This document shows positions 1 to 12,163 of a stretch of 64,000 nucleotides of DNA, in pieces. The notes under the pieces were generated by a model. It made no database searches. It was not told the DNA's origin and worked only from the letters and a program-made list of their open reading frames with translations. Within the stretch, counting starts at the first letter, position 1; the number at the start of each line of letters is the position of its first letter. The position numbers were made by a program, and so were the translations under genes. This stretch comes from Hymenopellis radicata. Taxonomy: Eukaryota > Basidiomycota > Agaricomycetes > Agaricales > Physalacriaceae. The stretch lies in contig JADNRX010000198.1 of the NCBI GenBank assembly GCA_015501595.1, positions 39,721 through 103,720 on the forward strand, read 5' to 3'.

Positions 1-147
1 TATATTCCACATTTCTAGCTACAATTTGTTATACTCGAGCCGACCCCCAACGTCCATGTGGTACCTACTCGAGTCATTCACTCGCTCGAGTCATTGAACC
101 CGATTGATGTAAGTACTTGGGAACATTTCTGAGCTCATCAATTTTCC

Positions 148-2791
148 ATGAAGGTCTTCAGACGATTTCTATCACCGGTAACACTGAAAAATGTGCCTTC
201 GAAGGCCCGGCACCATCGACCATTAGCGTCGACAACGCTACCGACGGGGTACTTGTTGACCGGTGTCCATGCTGGTGTGAAAAAGGCGGATGGCGTGCTC
301 GACCTTGGCATCATCCTCTCAACGTCATCGCGACCAACATCGGCCGCTGCTTGCTTTACGCGAAATGCATTCAAGGCTGCCCCCGTCGTCGTCTCGCAAG
401 ACGTTCTCGAAAGGAGCGGCGGCAGAGCTCGGGCTGTCGTTGTCAACAGCGGCTGCGCGAATGCCCTCACCGGAAACCAAGGCCTTGACGATACATGGGC
501 GATGGCAAAGGCGACGAACTCGCTGTTGCCGGCGCCCTTGGGCCAAGACGAGACGCTTGTCATGTCTACGGGCATCATTGGCCGGACCCTACCCATATCC
601 AAAGTCCTGGCGGCCATCCGCTCTCAGCACAGCGGCGAACCCACACGGTCCCTAGATTCCGACTTCTACGCCTGGGAGCGCACAGCAAAGGCGTTCATGA
701 CGACAGACACGTTTCCGAAGCTCCGCTCGCGCGTCTTTACCATCCACCAATGCTTCACACCACCATGACCACCACTCAACTTTAACCATTCTCCACTCTT
801 CCTGGCGTATTCGGCGACTCTTTGTACCCGTGTAACACTTCATGGACTCGTCTTTCCTCCCCGTGCACGGCTGGTTAGGCGACTAGAGCCCTTGACGATT
901 CCACGTCGACCACCACCATACTATCATCCCATTCCATTAACACCACTGCCCCCGCTGGAATGAATGTCTCACGCGTGGAACGACACACTTTCGCGTCGTC
1001 GTCGTCGTCTCATTTGGAGGTGCAGCCTACAAGATTGCTCACCGTCTCTCAGCGGGTAGATAGCACGGGGAGTCACCGAAACGACGGTCTCCCTAAGTGC
1101 CACCCAGCCTCGATTCCTCTCTTCCTACCTCCTGCTCGCTCCTCTCTCCACCCATTCCCACATTGTCATTGGAGGTGCAGCCTATAAGATTGCTCACCGA
1201 CTCTCAACGGGTAGATAGCACGGGGAGTCACCGAAACGACGGTCTCCCTAAGTGCCGCCCAGCCTCTATACCTTCTGCCTGCCATTTTCTACGTCCTATT
1301 CGCTCCTCCCTCCATCGGTCTGCCCAAAACCGAGCGCTGCATTTCCACTTTCACCTCCGTATAACTCCCTTTACACGTATCTAACCACACGCGCACTGTT
1401 CTAGGCCCGACACAGTCAGGTCGAGGCCCTCCCGCATTGCTCCGTGTGACACGGTGCGCCCCACAACGTGCCCAGCATTTAGGCGGAAAGTCCTCCTGGA
1501 CGCGTCTAGGCGGAGGATCACCATAAAATCAACACGAACCACACAGTGCAGAGGTTGCCGGGAGGCGACGGACAGCCCAATCGCGTGTCACCCATAGCAC
1601 AATGCGCAACCAGGAGTCCTCAGAATCGGACTCAGACTCCGGAGAAGAATGAAGGAGGGATGGAACGGCCATAGAATACGCACGCATGCAGATCGCGGTG
1701 TAAATACACGACGTGATGGGCAATGCTAAAAGCAATGAAAGTCCTAATTGGGAAATCCCGCAAAGGTCTGGGGTAGTAGGGCAACTGACTGTAGGTCAGT
1801 ATGCAGGACAACATAATGTTGTCCTGACTCGCGTGCAAGATGTGGTAAGGGACCGTATGAAAAAGGACGGGACTCTTATTAGACTCGGTACGTGGGGCGG
1901 ATGTGGGATCCTTGCCCGATCGTAAAGCATCCGCAAACCGGCAGTTCCATTTACGGGACCGGGCGCCGGCTAACCACCACCACCACCACCATCAACGGGG
2001 TCCAGTACCGCATGGCGGGCATGGAGAAGGGCGCCGGCATGATCCATCCCGACATGGGCCCTCCCGCAGCGACAAAAGGCCAGCTTCACGCGACGCTACT
2101 GGGATGCATCATGACGGACGCCGCCGTCTCACCGCAGAGCCTCCAAAATGCCCTCACCTACGCCGTTGACCGCAGCTTCAACTCGATCAGCGTCGACGGC
2201 GACATGTCCACCAACGATACTATCCTGGTTCTCGCAAATGGGGCTGCCGCTAGCGATGGCAGCGGCAACTATGCTGATGAAATTGACGAACGCACGGATC
2301 CAGATGCGTACAACAGGTTCAAGGAGGAGCTTACTGCGTTCGCGGTGGATCTCGCCAAGCTTATTGCGCGGGACGGCGAGGGCGCGACCAAGTTCATCAC
2401 CGTGAACGTCAAGAATGCGGCTACTTACCAAGATGCGCGTAGCATAGCGTCCCAAATTTCCACATCTCCTCTTGTCAAGACCGCGCTTTACGGCGAGGAT
2501 GCCAACTGGGGGCGAATACTCGCTGCTACAGGGTCGGTTTCTTTGACTGTTCCCCTCAATCCTACAACTGTCAGCGTCTCGTTCATCCCGTCTGATGGTT
2601 CTCCCGCGCTTCCTGTCCTTGTTAACGGCGAGCCAGAGGCGGTGGACGAGGAGCGGGCGAGTGAGATTCTCGGCCTGGAGGACTTTGAAGTATGTGTCGA
2701 TCTCGGCGCGCTTGGCAACGAAGAAGCCACGTACTGGACTTGCGATTTCAGTTATGAGTATGTCAGAATAAATGGGGATTACCGTTCTTAG
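148..2791 (+). CDS. argJ: Glutamate N-acetyltransferase / N-acetylglutamate synthase (ArgJ), interrupted
   Basis: ArgJ recycles acetyl groups between N-acetylornithine and glutamate in mitochondrial arginine synthesis. The N-terminal part (148 to about 750) opens with a basic, hydroxylated stretch suited to a mitochondrial presequence, then [22 protein letters not shown] and [12 protein letters not shown], all ArgJ blocks. The C-terminal part resumes at about 1990 with [20 protein letters not shown] and runs to the stop at 2791. The self-cleavage site reads HATLLG, with the nucleophile Thr at about 2093-2095. The two parts together make about 470 residues, normal for fungi. Between them lie about 1.2 kb with stops in frame; reading straight through ends at 766-768 after [10 protein letters not shown]. 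The break falls inside the block that should read FTINGV, and ACCATC occurs on both sides of it. Either this is an exceptionally long intron or the gene is broken by an insertion; I favour insertion. The family call is secure, the gene's activity is not. Confidence 0.85.
1011..1111. repeat. Direct repeat, copy 1 (inside the argJ insert)
   Basis: This stretch of about 100 bp begins CATTTGGAGGTGCAGCCTAC and ends in CCCAGCCTC. It recurs at 1167-1266 with only a few substitutions, for example ACAAG versus ATAAG and GTCTCTCAGC versus GACTCTCAAC. The period is about 156 bp. It is not obviously coding. Confidence 0.85.
1167..1266. repeat. Direct repeat, copy 2 (inside the argJ insert)
   Basis: Second copy of the repeat at 1011-1111, in the same orientation. 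The two copies share the block ATAGCACGGGGAGTCACCG and the following CTCCCTAAGTGCC. This points to a local tandem duplication within the inserted segment. Confidence 0.85.
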
Positions 2792-3123
2792 TACGTCTCG
2801 TCGCTGATTTTCCTCCGTGATCTGACATCCCGCAACGATGATAGATCTATCAAGTTGCGGAAGAAAATATAAACATATTTACAACCTCTATCTATATCAC
2901 CAGTGTGATTCATCTGAAACGCCCACATTCGTATTCCCAGCGCTTGAGAGCTCGCCAACATTGACGCTGATCAACGCAATAGAAGAATCACTCGTTTTCA
3001 GACACAGCGGACAGCTCACCTCGGTCTTTGGCGATGTGCGTCCAGAACTTCCTGTCTGATGCAACGGCTGTGAGCCTTCGACGTGTTTGCTATATAGTCT
3101 ACCGATGTTGAACTTACCTCACA

Positions 3124-4323
3124 ATGGCTGCGTCCCTGCTACCGCAAGAGCTGATTGATACTATCATCAACAATGTCGAGGACGAACGGTCGCTACATTC
3201 GTGCTCTCGTGTTGCCCTTTCATGGGTGACTTCCTCTCAACGACTTATTTTCCACTCCATTTCTCTCGCGTCGTCACGATACAAATCCTCGTCGCATAAC
3301 GACCTCGTCTGCCGACTCCGTAAAACATTCAATACCTCTCCCCATCTTGCTCGTCATGTCAGGATTCTGGAACTCGATCCCTCTCAGGTGGTACCCTCCA
3401 GAACGGAACCTCTCTTCGCACTTCTGTCTAGACTCGAAGAAGTCCGGGTGGTAGACTTCGAAGACGCGCCCATGTTCACTTGCCCACAGCATCATCCCTT
3501 CCACTCCCTACTCGCTCTCCCTAGTATCACGCGCTTGACGATAGGGCCTGGCGCCTGGTACCTTGGGGATGTCATGCCGTGTCTGCGAAGCGGCCAGAAT
3601 CTCACAGAGCTAACGCTAGAGGACGTGATATTCGAAGGATATGGTTATGGTCTTTGCAGCCATCCGTGCTTGCCGGGTATTGAGTTGGAACAGCTGACGA
3701 TACGGCGGGGATTCGTAGGCTTGTTGGCAGAGCTGAATGGGATACCCGGGATGGACCTGAGCAGGCTGAAGCGGTTGTCGGTTCTCTTTGGTGTGCGGAA
3801 CGCGCAGACAACGATGCGATGGAGGAATCGCGCACCTATTTCCGCGATTAGCGATGTTTTAAAGGCAAATTATGGGATGTTGGAACATCTCTCGTTGGAT
3901 GTATTTCTTGACCGTACGTACATTTTCATTTTTGGACTAAGCTTCAAACAATGACACATATTCTCAGAACCTTTATGTGCCTTGTTGAACGTATCTCGGC
4001 TCCGGTCTCTCTCATTGCATGTCCGTTGGCATCTGGCTGAGCGTAATCCCGCGTGCTGGCTAAAGTGGATTAACGAGTCTCTGGAGGGCATGACGGGACC
4101 CTCGGTGATGGAAGAGTTTGTGCTCCGAGTGACAACATACGCGGACGATGATGTTCCAGACTTGAGCGCAGAGTGTGGGAGGCTCGACAAGATGCTGTCG
4201 CGCTCCAATCTTGGCAGGCTGAGTCGTGTGGTTATCGAACAGGACGGAGAGGGTGTTCCCACTTTGACAACGGACTGCCTCCCTCAGCTGACGTCCAAAG
4301 GTGTGGCCATAACATGGTGTTGA
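3124..4323 (+). CDS. F-box/LRR-like protein of the basidiomycete type
   Basis: Two exons, 3124-3913 and 3968-4323, joined by a 54-bp GT-AG intron that keeps phase (CAA, Gln, across the junction), give about 381 residues. The N-terminus, LLPQELIDTIINNVEDERS followed by LHSCSRVALSWV, is a degenerate F-box helix pair. The rest contains leucine-spaced segments such as LTELTLEDVIF and LEQLTIRR, as expected of irregular LRRs. Such proteins are presumed substrate adaptors of SCF ubiquitin ligases; the target is unknown. It is not close to the larger F-box family copies found elsewhere in this window. The ATG at 3124 sits just before the F-box, as is usual for this class. Confidence 0.8.
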
Positions 4324-4878
4324 TTGTCATGTGGCTGTCAATCACGAAATGGGTTGAGGATCGCAAATCAGTGCCGGTCCGGGGAAGAGGGTACACTTCT
4401 AGTCTCGGAAAACATACCTCTACAAGGAGCGGTTAACACGGACTGTGGGCCTTCGTTCGCTCGGAATTTTTATGTTTCTAATAGTCTCCGTAGACACGCG
4501 GTACTTTCGTGGAGTAGTTTAGCGCTGGTCGAAGTCGAAGCTCACTGTTTTCGTCCAGAGAATCTTCCAACTTTTCCGTCTCTAGACTTCGCGTCCATTG
4601 TGATCAAAGTCGTGTTCCCTCCATATCTCTTCATCAGAATCATCATCGATCGTTCGTCATCTCTTCTTCGTCCATGCCCAAAAGTGCATTTCTCATCAAG
4701 TGTACTCTCGTGTTCGCATTATCAAGCGCCCATCTGAACGCCAGACAACTGGGTACCTTCACACGCCGCTAGTCATGTCCGAAACCTTCCAGTCCCTTCG
4801 GGCGATGCAATAAAGCGGTCGTGCTTATAGACGTTCCGGTTCTCATTCTGTGGCTCTGATTCGATTCCTTGCCCCAAG
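4324..4878. other. Intergenic, no gene seen
   Basis: This is the 3' flank of the F-box gene and the promoter of the membrane-protein gene. Short open frames here have no recognisable sequence and I see no splice-consistent extension. Confidence 0.6.
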
Positions 4879-6277
4879 ATGGCTTCAGTCTCAACCATGA
4901 GTGATGCAGATACCATCCTGCTTTCACGCTTGGGGACGGGGCTCACTGAGATTTCCACATCCGTAACACTGGAATCGCTGCTCATGGGTAATGTTGCTAT
5001 GTTTATTGCGAATCGTCTTCTCAATATCCCTGAAGGTGTTCATTTTGTGCTGATCGTCTTCGCTGTCCAAAGCCTCTGGTAGGTGTTTTATCCTGTACGA
5101 TTACTCGGACTTATGTACCGTGTTTTCAGGAAGAAGCCGTGGGGCCTGGTGCGGAACGTCATGATACTTACGGCCATTATCATGTTCGCCATGTCGCTGG
5201 TGCTCTGGGCGCTCGACTTCACCAATCTTCTCAAAGTGTTACACTCCTTTGTTGTTATTGACGAACGAAGTCTGCTCGAGAAGGTTACCGCATACAACCA
5301 GGGTCCTCAAAACTCTCAAGTCAACGCTGCGTCCATCATTTTCAACTTTGAGGTAAGAGCTTCCAGTGCGGTTTTAAGGTATTAGTCCTCATACAATGTG
5401 ACAGTTCTTCATTGGCGACTGTGTCGTTGTGTGGAGGTATGTCCCCGGAAAGGACGCCATGACTCTATTGACAGATTGGTCTTAGAGCCCTCGCGCTTTG
5501 GGGTATGAAGTGGAAGGCGGCAGTCCTTCCTATCATTTCGTTGACGGCAAATCTGGCAATGGATTTGTACTACATCGGATGCATGGCTACGACCGGTTGG
5601 CATGAGACGGATGGGTTAGAACCAGCCAAGTGTCTTCAGGCGCAGAAAATCGTGTATTTTCTTTCTCTGGGGATCAACGCGCTTGCTACGTTGATGATAG
5701 CTGCCAGAGCCTGGTTTGTTACTTGAACATTCGCACCGTCTTACTTATATTGACTTACCGTAGGCAGCTCCGCCGATCGCTGGCGGGAACTGGAGTGAAG
5801 AGGCGAAAGACGAATACGCAGCAGATTCTTCTGCTCCTAGTGGAATCCGGTGGTTTCTACCTGATCTATTGGGTTCGTTCTCCGTAAACACTTGTCGAAT
5901 GTCGACCGTTTCTAAAATCAGTTATTCTAGGCAGCTAAATCGTTCGCTTTCTTCCCCGGCTCTACATCCGGTGAAGCCTCGTTCTTCGCTCAGCAGGTGC
6001 TCTTTAGTCTGGCCAACGTGATTGTGGTAAGCTTGAGCTTGTCGTTGAGCGCCCTAGGTTAACCGGCCTGTGCGTACTACAGGGACTTTATCCGACCATT
6101 ATCATTGTTCTTGTTCATATGAAGCGAACTGCTTGGGACAATGTTGAGGAATCCCTGCCAGGGCCAATGGACTTGACCGAGAAGAACATGGTCTTTGCCA
6201 AACGCCACCAGCAGTTCCCTTCTCTGGCGACTACCACGACTCAAGGAGGAAGCGTGTCGGATGAGGGTGTGGTATAA
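4879..6277 (+). CDS. Multi-spanning (about 7-TM) fungal integral membrane protein, function unknown
   Basis: Seven exons: 4879-5078, 5130-5352, 5405-5436, 5486-5713, 5764-5872, 5931-6026 and 6083-6277. The introns are 49-58 bp, all GT-AG and phase-consistent, giving about 360 residues. Hydrophobic segments include VLIVFAVQSLW, a second segment starting VMILTAIIMFAMSLVLWALD, a helix around FFIGDCVVVWRALALWGM, VLPIISLTANLAMDLYYIG and IVYFLSLGINALATLMIAAR, then ILLLLVESGGFYLIYW and a last one ending LYPTIIIVLVHM. The segment with an acidic residue, VVVW and Arg is typical of a large Agaricomycete family of orphan seven-helix proteins. The C-terminal tail is hydrophilic and Ser/Thr-rich. The family is widespread but I know no biochemical role; a receptor-like role is only a guess. 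A second Met at 4897 is an alternative start. Confidence 0.8.
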
Positions 6278-7365
6278 AGGAAGATAAAATTTCACGATCG
6301 ACGACTTCATGAATGTCATGGTTATACAGCATCTACTGTATCTGTACCAGAATGTTCGGCTCTTAATTGTACTTGATTAGCTTCATCCAGCGGGTATGTA
6401 TTTGTGGTCGATTGGATGTCTTAGGTTTGCACCTCGGCGGGTGAAGCTTGAAGATCAACGTGAATTGGGCAGGGGACGGAGATGGAGGAAGAACCAGAAC
6501 GAACGATTACCCCGTTCATGGAATCCACGCGTGTTGTGCACTGTGGAAGCAAATCAAGCTGCAAGAAACGGAAACGCTCTTAAGATCGCAGGAGGTAAGA
6601 ATACGTATGTATACCGGCGGAGAGAATGTCCAACCACACATCGTACCGTAATTCAAACAAGAGGTCCGTTTACCATAAAGAGGCCGCCAATGTCATTGAT
6701 GACAGAGTGTTTCGACTCTCGAGACATGTAATAAGGAACCATGCATTGCTCTGCCAAAGACTTGAAGGCCCTGGCGTTTGCTCAGTCAGAATACCATTGG
6801 AACACCATATCCGAATTGTAAAAGCATTTCTCAGAACTGATCCGGGAACACTCAATCTTGCAGTTTATTACGGCAACTGTACATTCAGAGAGTGGGTCAG
6901 AGAGCGCGCCATGCCAAACGTAGAAAATCGTACTTCCACCAACTTCCGACACCAAGCGACCAGCGACTATAACTTTAAGCGTTACAAGGGAAGCTAGACC
7001 CAGGTCTGACTGCATCATGAGTAACACTTACATATTATTGAATCCCATCATAATGTGTTAAAGAGACACGCTGTGATTTCGTGGTTCTAGGGATGGGTGC
7101 AATGTGAGATAGCGGAAATTCAAGGGCAGTGACTCTGAGACAAACCGACTCTAGAGGTGCAAGTCGGCAGCTCTAGCATTTCAGGCTTCCAGAACCGACT
7201 GAGTTCTTCTGCAGCATTCTTCGAGTTTGGAGAGTCAAAGCGATCAGTGATTGAACATTGCCGCATGTAACGTCCATCAAAGGGTCGTTGTAGCATGTGC
7301 TAGAGCCTATTTGTCTGAACCGACGGCGAAGTCGACGGTCTTGCGAGGCCGTCACATCGTCGAAT
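6278..7365. other. Intergenic, no gene seen
   Basis: About 1.1 kb without a supportable gene. Frames around 6396-6997 are basic and low in hydrophobic cores, and lack a recognisable domain. The right end is the promoter of the small secreted protein gene. Confidence 0.55.
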
Positions 7366-7373
7366 TATAAATA
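7366..7373 (+). promoter_or_regulatory. TATA box of the small secreted protein gene
   Basis: TATAAATA lies 88 bp upstream of the ATG at 7461. It is followed by a pyrimidine-rich stretch (CATCTCTTCTTCTTTCC), a common arrangement in strongly expressed fungal genes. Confidence 0.6.
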
Positions 7374-7460
7374 CATCGTGTTTCTTGTCAGTGTCCTTCA
7401 GCATCTCTTCTTCTTTCCAACAGCCTCAGTCACTCACTCATTGCTACTCTTGAATTCATC

Positions 7461-7932
7461 ATGTTCTCCAAGTCCTTCATTGCTGTTGCCATCTTGGCCA
7501 CCGTCGCTCTTGCCACTCCCGTGAAGCGGGCCAGCACGACTTGCGACTTCATCATGACGCCCACACCCGACCTCGGCGCTGATGAGCTCCAGACTTCCAT
7601 CAACTATGGTACGCGCATTTGGCCGTGCTGTAACGCGTGCAACTAGCTAATCAATCCTTCCAATAGCCGTTGGCCACACTGTCGGTGCCGCCTATGAGGG
7701 AAAGACTCTCACTGTAAGTTTGGCGCGCTCGGAAAATGACCAGTTGATGACAGCAGCATAGACTGAGAACTCCCTCGTCCGCCACGACGACGGGACGTAT
7801 GACGTCTACTCCACCATCGAGGTCACCGATGTCGACCCCGCTGCAGTCGGCGCCACTGTCGAGTCATGGGACGAGACCGTTCTCGACGGCTTGTACGCCC
7901 AGTGGAAGGTCAACGCCGCCAACTGCTACTAA
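7461..7932 (+). CDS. Small secreted protein, unknown function
   Basis: Exons 7461-7608, 7667-7713 and 7762-7932 (introns 58 and 48 bp) give about 121 residues. The N-terminus MFSKSFIAVAILATVALA is a clean signal peptide. TPVKR follows, so a Kex2-type processing site may come next. The mature part holds two cysteines, one near the start (TTCDF) and one near the end (NCY), which could form a single disulfide. I do not recognise the family. The 3' half of this gene and its downstream DNA recur at about 12655-12967, where the same bases read on the other strand as part of a chimeric histone. Confidence 0.75.
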
Positions 7933-8165
7933 GCACCTAGCACATGGATATGGGCTTGGGAGTAGAGGTTTTATCGGGAGATGACAAGCGTTGGCCAGAG
8001 ATTCGTCGGATTCGTCTAGTTTCGTCTATACCCGTGACAGTAATAGGAAGACATTTGTCCTGACGAGCTTCCAAGTTTCAAGTTCGAGTTTCAACTGAGC
8101 ATGAGGATGCCAAAGACCTGGCCAATGAGAGCAGTGTAATTGAGGAAATGAAGCTTGAAGCTGAC
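7865..8165. repeat. Source copy of the secreted-protein 3' segment
   Basis: From the coding 3' end (near GAGACCGTTCTCGACGGC) through the 3' flank, this DNA is nearly identical to about 12655-12967. The homology runs past the stop codon into non-coding DNA, so it reflects a DNA-level duplication. Confidence 0.85.
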
Positions 8166-8400
8166 AGTGACATGGACGTAGAGAGCAACTTGTCAATGCC
8201 GCCGGCAATTTTGGGCACCGCGGGTCACATGAGCACGTTTTAATTCCGCTCTTTCCTCCACACACCGACGATCACTGACCGCGTCGCCCAGATACGCCCT
8301 GCACAAGGATGCTGTAGATCTCAATCTATATCTAGTAAGTACGTCTGGTCGCGTGGGCCGCGTCGTATAACTTTTGCGCTCATAGTATTTTGCATAGACG

Positions 8401-10182
8401 ATGTCCCATGAATGCCCCCACTGCGGCCTTGCTCCGACGAAGAAGCCACGCAGGATTTCCACCCAGTCTCCTTATGAAACCCACTTGGGGACAACTATTG
8501 CCTTCACCGCGCCCGTCAATGTTAGAGCCAACATCCTGAATCTGGTTGCCCGTGCCAAAGCGGACATAGCGGATTTGGACCGCAGTATAGAGAAGCTAGA
8601 GGCCTCACTAGCTGCAGTCAAGAAGGAGAGAGACGAAGCGATTGCCTTCCGTGACGCGCACCTTGCGCTCTTTCCTCCCATCCACCAGCTTCCCACCGAA
8701 GTCCTCGTAGAGATCTTCCACCTCACGTTTGAGAAGCCGTACAATGTGTTTGCTTCATCGCGTAGTGGTCCGTGGCTTCTGGGAAAGGTCTGTCAGAGGT
8801 GGAGACAAGTTGCTTGGTCCTGCCCGAGTCTCTGGACCTCTTTCACTCTAACGGATCGTGACTACCACAAAGTCGGTACCAATGTTCTCTTTGAAGGGGC
8901 GCTTTCGCGGTCTGCGAAATGTAACGAGTTTCATATCCCCTTGGGCGGTCTGGAGGAGACACAAATCAACGAGATTGCCAAAAGCGCAGAAAGTTGGCAC
9001 GACGCGTCTTTTGATGGCTCTCTCGAGGATTTCGAACCCTTTCTGAAGATTGGCAACATGCCTTCACTGGTGGCGCTTGGACTCGATATACATGTGTCTT
9101 ATGGCAACTTAGACGCCTACTACCGGCTACTCTCCTCGCTTGGTACTAAGCAGGTACCACAACTGCGCCGATTGACGCTGGCTTTTACGCAAGCCTCCAC
9201 TGTCACCGACATAGAGCCATGTAAGATCAAATTCCCCTGGACACAGCTAGCCGAGCTCGTCGTTCCTCTCGACTACGTCGCTTCATGCCAGCAACTTCTC
9301 ACTTGCTGCCCTGACCTGGCAACGTTGAAGGATCACCCTTATTTGTCGCAGTATAATCTAGTGAAGGACATCTCACATATTCCCGGGCCTCAGGCAGTTA
9401 TCCCCCATTCCAAATTGTCCTTCATCGACATGTCTGTCAGCCTCGCAATAACGCTGTTGGATCATATCAGATGCCCAGTGCTGACGCGTTTATCATTGCC
9501 TTGCCCGCGCGCGAATCAGTCCGACGGGAAAGTTCTCCAACGATTCGTACAGCGCTCGGAGTGCACGATCACGAGTGCGGAACTCACCTTCAACGATCAC
9601 GAAAAGCGTTTTGTTTCCCTTGAAGTGCTCTCCACTCTATCAGGGATCGTAGATCTGAGGCTGTCGTTTGGAGCAGAGCCTCTCAAGGGCAGACTCATCG
9701 AGTGTCTTGAGGATCGTACAGTCGTGCCCAAGCTACGGGTTCTGACAATTACTACGCCGACAATATCCAGGTCCATCTGGGAGGCTGAGCTCAAGGACAC
9801 CCTCATTCGTGTCCTGAGTGCTCGATACCAGTCCCCCGAAGAGTCGTCTACAGGGACGGATATACAGGAAGTCGTTGTTGTGCTTGGAAGAGAGACGTAT
9901 ATGCAGCCTGGCGGCCGTAACAAGGGATCTGTTTATTTCACTGAAGGATATTCATCTTGGCGAGATGACATTAAAGATGAACGACTTCTATCAGAGAGAC
10001 TCGGGAGAGACTGTACAATCGAAGGCCTTGTGGATGCCGACTTTGTTGAGTTTCGGCAACTGAAGGAGAGGGGCTTGGATATCTCCCTCTCGATATGGAG
10101 TGAGTTGCTTGCTTCCCGTTCGGCTGTGATACTGTACTGACTTTGTCTTTCAGAGGGTCGTACTCTGATTAGATATGTCTAA
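8401..10182 (+). CDS. F-box protein with N-terminal CPHC motif and coiled coil (copy A, intact)
   Basis: Exon 1 is 8401-10099. A 54-bp intron (GTGAGT...TTTCAG) is followed by exon 2, 10154-10182, which ends KGRTLIRYV, giving about 575 residues. The N-terminus MSHECPHCGL carries a CxxC pair. Residues about 50-85 form a heptad-like coiled coil (ADLDRSIEKLEASLAAVKKE). The F-box starts at about residue 94, IHQLPTEVLVEIFHLTFEKP, and runs on to the WRQVAWSCPSLW block. The rest is a long irregular LRR-like region. The coiled coil directly before an F-box is a common Agaricomycete layout. Such proteins are presumed SCF adaptors; the substrate is unknown. A possible 5'-UTR intron (GTAAGT at about 8335 to an AG near 8387) precedes the start. 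Copies B (13.9 kb), D (47.7 kb), E (51.2 kb) and F (63.3 kb) are paralogues. Confidence 0.88.
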
Positions 10183-12163
10183 GGGTAACATCCATTGAAG
10201 ATACGTGTAGGATTCCGCTACGTAGTCTGAGTGTAAACGAACGTAACCTTGCCATTCAAATGACTTTTCAATAGCTTCGAATTCCACGACCGTTGAACGA
10301 TAAAAACGGAGTGCTCGAATGGTTCTTTCATGGTGCAATCAATTAAAGAACAACATCGTTGCTTTCACAGCACGGTCCTGAGGCATCGAAAACGCCCTGA
10401 ATCCCGGGCTCTCCCGTACGACATACAGTGTCCCCTGCGTCAGCCTTAGCAATATAAGTTGATTGTCAGTGACTGCCGCAGTTCTTCAATGCCGACCATT
10501 GTCATAGTAGGTACAACCAAGAACTACTAATCATGAGTCAGTACACCATGAATTTAGAGCTTCTCTTTCACGATGCTATCGTCCTCTTCATCTTCTCCGT
10601 CTTTAACCGGCGTTTGATGAGGTCTACCCACTCATCAATCTCTGCCAATATCTTGTCTGCATGAGTAGTCAAACGCGCTCTGTGCCTACAGAACCCACCG
10701 AGCAGACCATGTGGCGCATGCGGAATCCGTGTGCTGTTCTAAAGAACTTGAGCGAGACATGCCGCATTTACAGAAAAGATGCGAAAGAGATGCGAAAGAT
10801 CTGAGCCTGAAACACGGTTATGCGGCCCAGTCGGTATTCGCGCAATGCCAGTGGGGTCGTTGTGGAAGCAATAAGACACTAGCGCCATTCACAGAACATA
10901 GAACACATTAGACGATATATTACTACACTTGTGGTCGTGTCATTCACCAAGTGTAGATGAGAACTACGTCGGTCCACTGGAAGATCAAGTTTTGTTCGTC
11001 CCTCATACGGGTAGAGAATCGGCGGGACCAGCATTAGTAGAGCGGAAAATAAAAACTAGCAGTAGCCTCTCGTGGCGGTCCTGCTGAAGCCGGTTTGTCA
11101 GTCGGATTCACGTCCTGAATTCTCTCAGATCCACCATTGACGGGGCGGACTCGCAGATTGTCAGGACACTCTTTGGGAGATCGAACGGTGACCAACCTCA
11201 AATTACATTAAGTCCTGGTAGACCTATCCCCGAACGGCGCGCGGCAACCCACACGGAGAGTGATTAAAGACTATCGTCAGAAATTCGACGCTATTTTCTG
11301 CGCGCCCGAAGTTCTTCGCTCGGATAGTGTCAGTTCGTGGGACAAGCTCAGATCGGTGGCTGTTGTCCAACAGGTGCTTGTGCTCCTTCCGAATACGCGA
11401 GTCCTACATTACGTCGACGATATCCAGGAGGTGGATCACCGAAAGCATCCTGGTCAACACCTTGGGGGACGCCTGCTCCGTTGAGTTTGACATCGGCGTG
11501 AAAAGACACCAAGGACATGCGCATATCAATACGGGTCACTGCCAACTGTAACAAGCGCGTCGTGTAGTGATGATATGTGATTCACTGTCGACAACCGGTC
11601 GCCTGAGTGCGGCAATAACCACCCAACCTCTTCGAAGAGTTCCACATCAGGCCGTCAGAGGTCTGGGACTGATTTCTAGCGAGCTGAAGGCATAAGAACG
11701 CTTTGGCAACAAACGAGACAGATTCGGGTTATCGCGCAGGACTTGCCAGGCTGCAAACGATGAGAGGAAGGAAGCCAGATTTTGTAAAAGACCCAGAGAA
11801 CGCACCCCATTTTTGCGTCCTCATCTCCGTAGTCGGAAAGTATCTGCCCTACGTCCAGGAGTCATTGTAACGGGTGGCACAAAAGCATGACATGACAGTT
11901 CTTATATTTACAGGCTCCAGAGCAACGAGGATATCAGCGGACCACGGGATCGTTGCAGCTGCGACTGTCACAGTCGTTCGAGTGGATCTTGAACGCCGCG
12001 AGGATGTTGAAAAGAATCAAGCGAGGCACGAGAATAATCAATGAGCGCCCAAACGAGGCTACAGAACGAGTCATCTGCAAGAGATGTATAGATATCGTAA
12101 GAATACACTGATGTACATGGCCCGAGAATGGAATGAGATGCAAGAAAGAATAATACAGGAAGA
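10183..12163. other. Non-coding part of duplication unit A
   Basis: About 2 kb between F-box A and histone copy A, collinear with about 15738-17555 in unit B. I find no supportable gene. One minus-strand frame just after the F-box gene (10150-10338) is matched by a longer frame in unit B and is discussed there. Confidence 0.5.

Larger units (their letters stand above)
756..1980. other. About 1.2 kb of extra DNA inside argJ (insertion or giant intron)
   Basis: This segment separates the two halves of argJ. It has no convincing coding region. It contains two copies of a roughly 100-bp direct repeat and a CCA/ACC-rich sequence at both ends. ACCATC stands immediately before it (about 750-755) and immediately after it (about 1981-1990), which could be a 6-bp target-site duplication. 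I see no clear terminal inverted repeats. Introns elsewhere in the window are mostly 45-60 bp, so a 1.2-kb intron would be out of character. Confidence 0.55.

Noticed and set aside
138..617. Minus-strand frame of 159 codons over argJ exon 1
   Set aside because: Shadow of the argJ coding sequence; the plus strand has clear family motifs.
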